DNA of 7,709 bases from CAZBEA01 sp964519355. GTDB taxonomy: Bacteria; Patescibacteriota; Microgenomatia; Levybacterales; GWA1-39-11. A model generated the notes under the pieces. That model saw only the letters and a program-made list of their open reading frames with translations, was not told where the DNA came from and ran no database searches. Positions 5,887 to 7,709 of the stretch are shown here, piece after piece (positions within the stretch are counted from its first letter, which is position 1; each line of letters starts with the position of its first letter). The stretch lies in NCBI GenBank assembly GCA_964519355.1, contig CAZFJW010000053.1, positions 1 to 7,709 on the forward strand, in the 5' to 3' direction. The translations under genes and the position numbers were made by a program.

Positions 5887-6550
5887 AGAACAAGTTCTTT
5901 TTTACGTGCGCAAATACAAGCAAAACTTTGTTCCGATTGCCTTATATTTTTTTGGTTTTTTTATATTATTGAAGATTTTGATTCCTCAGATAACGCAATT
6001 TCAATCTGTGAGGAAAGAATACCAGGATAAAAATGATCAAATTGAGCTATTAAAGAGTTCCATTGAGACTCTAAGCAGCTTGGATGAGGCATCCTTGAAT
6101 GATACTCTTTCTGATCTTGAGAGAGCGCTTCCTCGAGAACAAGATGCTACGCTTATTGTGTCATCGATTAATGCTGCAGCCTTGAGAGCAAATGCTGAGG
6201 TTGTAGGGTACACAATAAATCCTGGGAGAATTTATGAGAAACCGGCCGAGGACGCTGGTCTAAATCAAACAGAAAAAACAGCGAACGAAGCTGTACCATT
6301 TCAGGAGCTTGAACTTCAGGTTACTTCCGACGGATTGCAAAATATAATTGATCTTGCGCAGGAGTTTCAGGAGCTTGTGCCAATCTCTGAAATTACCAAA
6401 CTTTCTACAACAGGGGGAGAAGGTAATTTTCTAATCAAATTTTATTACAAACCATTTAACAAGGAGGCTGTTTCTAAAAGAGACGTTGTCACACCCTTCA
6501 GAACAAGCGATTTGGAGTTGATAGCAAAGATTAAGGGATTTAATTCTTGA
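5879..6550 (+). CDS. pilO: Type IV pilus assembly protein PilO
   Basis: PilO is the membrane partner of PilN in the alignment complex that sits around the platform and motor. The 223-residue protein has a short basic cytoplasmic N-terminus and one membrane helix at about 17-36 (FVPIALYFFGFFILLKILIP). A coiled coil at about 40-70 leads into the conserved PilO-like start ALPREQDATLIVSSINAAALRANAEV at 83-108. An alpha/beta domain follows, with FQELELQVTSDGLQNIIDLAQEFQEL and a final strand FLIKFYYKPF. The linker at about 118-140 is polar and probably flexible. The C-terminus extends about 30 residues past the domain. No pilP or pilQ follows, which fits a cell without an outer membrane. Its last 11 nt overlap the convergent trmD gene. 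Confidence 0.9.
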   Translation: MNKEQVLFYVRKYKQNFVPIALYFFGFFILLKILIPQITQFQSVRKEYQDKNDQIELLKSSIETLSSLDEASLNDTLSDLERALPREQDATLIVSSINAAALRANAEVVGYTINPGRIYEKPAEDAGLNQTEKTANEAVPFQELELQVTSDGLQNIIDLAQEFQELVPISEITKLSTTGGEGNFLIKFYYKPFNKEAVSKRDVVTPFRTSDLELIAKIKGFNS

Positions 6551-7232
6551 GAAGATCTGGCCGCGCCTTTTGGGTAATTCTCAGTGACTCCGCTCTTCTG
6601 AACTTTTGTACATTCTTGTGATCTCCGGTTAGAAGCTCTTTTGGAATCTCATCGCCTTTGTAGTTTTGTGGGCGGGTATATTGCGGATGTTCTAGAGACA
6701 TTTCTCCTGATTCATTTTTTGAAAATGATTCGTTTTGGGTCACCTCTGAGTCAAGGATTGCACCTTCAATTAGTCTTGTTGTGGCATCAATTATTGCCAT
6801 TGCCGGGATTTCTCCTCCTGTAAGTACAAAATCTCCAATTGAGATTTCAAAATCTATGAAATTTCTTATTCTCTCATCGTATCCTTCATAGTGACCTGCG
6901 ATTAATATAACATGGTCTAATTTTGACAGATCTTCAGCTATACCTTGGGTAAAGGTGGTGCCTCTTGGGTCCAGTAGAATTACTTTTTCATTTCTTGCTG
7001 TCTTTATTCGTGATGCATGAATGGCTCTGTCCAGAACGTCAACTTTTAAAATCATACCTCTTCCTCCTCCATATGGTTTGTCGTCAACGACTTTATGTTT
7101 GCCTACTCCAAAATCTCGGATATCCACAAATCGAATAACTACCTTGCCGCTTTCTTGAGCAATTTTAAGCATGGATGAGGCAAGAATTCCTTCAAAAAAC
7201 GATGGGAAAAGAGTAATAACTGTAAATGTCAT
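6540..7232 (-). CDS. trmD: tRNA (guanine-37-N1)-methyltransferase TrmD
   Basis: TrmD methylates G37 next to the anticodon using S-adenosylmethionine, preventing +1 frameshifts. It is a SPOUT-family trefoil-knot enzyme acting as a dimer. From the ATG at 7232 the protein has 230 residues. Motifs in order: TFTVITLFP at the N-terminus, VDDKPYGGGRGM at 49-60, LLDPRG at 86-91, GHYEGYDERI at 113-122, SIGDFVLTGGE at 131-141, IDATTRLIEG at 148-157 and LEHPQYTRP at 180-188. A TTG at 7241 would add three residues, but the ATG puts the start where family members begin. Aligned from memory with E. coli TrmD, the catalytic-base Asp169 position is Glu168 here (NESF), and the loop before HPQYTRP is about five residues longer. 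The C-terminal domain is short. There is no rimM between it and the KH gene 14 nt upstream. Confidence 0.96.
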   Translation of the reverse strand: MTFTVITLFPSFFEGILASSMLKIAQESGKVVIRFVDIRDFGVGKHKVVDDKPYGGGRGMILKVDVLDRAIHASRIKTARNEKVILLDPRGTTFTQGIAEDLSKLDHVILIAGHYEGYDERIRNFIDFEISIGDFVLTGGEIPAMAIIDATTRLIEGAILDSEVTQNESFSKNESGEMSLEHPQYTRPQNYKGDEIPKELLTGDHKNVQKFRRAESLRITQKARPDLLKN

Positions 7233-7246
7233 GGGGAACAAGAAGT

Positions 7247-7474
7247 TTATTCTTCTTGTACGACAATATCTATTTTTTTGTTTTCCTTCATAGCGGTTAT
7301 TTTTAGAATCGTTTTAATGGCGTGAATTGACTTACCGCCTTTTCCAATTATTTTCCCGATATGCTCTGCAGGAGCAAAGACGGTAAAAATAGTCATGTCA
7401 TCTTCATCTTTTTCTTCAACAGCAATATCACTGCCAGTGATGCCTTTTAAGATGTAGGAAAGAAGGTCTTTCAT
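7247..7474 (-). CDS. khpA: KhpA-type KH-domain RNA-binding protein
   Basis: This is a 75-residue single type II KH-domain protein (YlqC/KhpA group). In studied bacteria KhpA often pairs with KhpB/Jag and binds RNA, with effects on cell division and translation. The signature is IIGKGGKSIHAIKTIL, with the GKGG loop at 44-47 between helices. The N-terminal MKDLLSYILKGI helix and the DDMTIFTVFAP strand are typical, and the protein ends right after the last strand (KIDIVVQEE). The ATG overlaps the rpsP stop in ATGA (7474-7471), so it is probably translated by coupling; no Shine-Dalgarno site is seen. The position between rpsP and trmD is the conserved one for this family. Precise RNA targets cannot be read from sequence. 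Confidence 0.92.
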   Translation of the reverse strand: MKDLLSYILKGITGSDIAVEEKDEDDMTIFTVFAPAEHIGKIIGKGGKSIHAIKTILKITAMKENKKIDIVVQEE

Positions 7475-7698
7475 AGGATTTGTTCGACTGCCGGAGTTAT
7501 CTGTGCACCGTTTTTCTTCCAGTGCTCAATTTTTTTCATATCAACTTTTTTAACGATTTCTCCACCGATTCTTTTTTCATAGAATCCCAAAAGATCAATA
7601 AATCCTCCGTCTCTTTTGGACCTTTTTTCCTTAACCACGATTCTATATTTGCGTTCTCCGCGCTTGCCTGTTCGAGTAAGTCTTATTACGAGTGACAT
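7471..7698 (-). CDS. rpsP: 30S ribosomal protein S16
   Basis: Small-subunit protein S16, which helps 16S rRNA folding during 30S assembly. The 75 residues show the family pattern: VIRLTRTGKRGERKYRIVV at the N-terminus, SKRDGGFIDLLGFYEKR in the middle, then MKKIEHWKKNGAQITPAVEQIL, matching the conserved W-x-x-x-GAQ-x-(T/S)-x-x-V-x-x-(L/I)L end. It is slightly shorter than the common 80-90 residues because it stops directly after this motif, and it looks complete. It is the first gene of the visible - strand operon. Only 11 bases upstream are in the window, so its promoter cannot be judged. Confidence 0.96.
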   Translation of the reverse strand: MSLVIRLTRTGKRGERKYRIVVKEKRSKRDGGFIDLLGFYEKRIGGEIVKKVDMKKIEHWKKNGAQITPAVEQIL

Positions 7699-7709
7699 AG
7701 ATTGATAGT

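Noticed and set aside
6299..6377. 13-nt direct repeat TTTCAGGAGCTTG (6299-6311 and 6365-6377) in pilO
   Set aside because: Both copies encode an F-Q-E-L segment in the same gene; two short copies do not indicate an element and may reflect chance codon use.
6548..6583. Inverted repeat TGAGAA / TTCTCA near the pilO-trmD junction as a terminator
   Set aside because: Only 6 AT-leaning base pairs with a 24-nt loop and no following T-run; inside trmD coding sequence.
7480..7695. 71-codon + strand ORF opposite rpsP, and other small ORFs opposite pilM, the pilins and trmD
   Set aside because: They lie antisense to or out of frame with well-supported genes and show no recognisable domain or ribosome-binding site.
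1..7709. CRISPR arrays, tRNA/rRNA genes, insertion sequences, phage or recoded TGA
   Set aside because: No repeat-spacer pattern, no RNA-gene-like sequence, no transposase or terminal repeats were seen, and TGA clearly ends several genes.

Overview
The window is a compact type IV pilus (T4P) locus on the + strand (1-6550) that meets a short housekeeping operon on the - strand (6540-7698). Genes are packed with 4-25 nt overlaps and very small gaps, so there is no gene-free stretch over 300 bases. TGA is a normal stop codon (several ATGA overlaps depend on it), which argues against a recoded Gracilibacteria/Absconditabacteria genome. The AT-rich composition, the run of short prepilins with G/FTLIELLVV-type leaders, PilM-PilN-PilO with no PilP or PilQ after them, and an rpsP-KH-trmD operon without rimM together suggest a single-membrane bacterium. 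Candidate Phyla Radiation/Patescibacteria (perhaps Microgenomates-like) is my best guess. The phylum call is inference; no marker here settles the class.

Layout: prepilin peptidase PilD (5-775); a GspG-like prepilin (751-1266) that appears to start at a non-canonical ATT inside pilD; a second GspG/PilA-like prepilin (1308-1763), a candidate major pilin with its own promoter; a GspH/FimT-like prepilin (1775-2320); a GspI/PilV-like prepilin (2310-2804); a GspJ/PilW-like prepilin (2801-3388); a GspK/PilX-like prepilin (3426-4283) behind a second promoter; then PilM (4280-5305), PilN (5302-5886) and PilO (5879-6550). On the - strand, in transcription order, are rpsP (7698-7471), a KhpA-type KH protein (7474-7247) and trmD (7232-6540). 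The 3' ends of pilO and trmD overlap by 11 nt.

How they work together: PilD cuts the short leaders after Gly from six pilin-like precursors. The G-G-H-I-J-K-like order matches that of type II secretion pseudopilins, so the last four are probably the initiating/tip complex and the first two the fibre subunits. PilM (cytoplasmic, actin-like) should bind the N-terminal INLA motif of PilN, and PilN should pair with PilO as the inner-membrane alignment complex. The motors (PilB, PilT) and platform (PilC) are not in the window and may lie upstream of pilD. The - strand genes encode ribosomal protein S16, a small RNA-binding protein and the tRNA m1G37 methyltransferase.

Main points for a second look: the ATT start with an ideal Shine-Dalgarno site for the first prepilin; two sigma70-like promoters placed so that their mRNAs would be nearly or fully leaderless; even cysteine counts in all six pilins; and substitutions at usually conserved acidic positions in PilM and TrmD. 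I see no entirely new kind of system.
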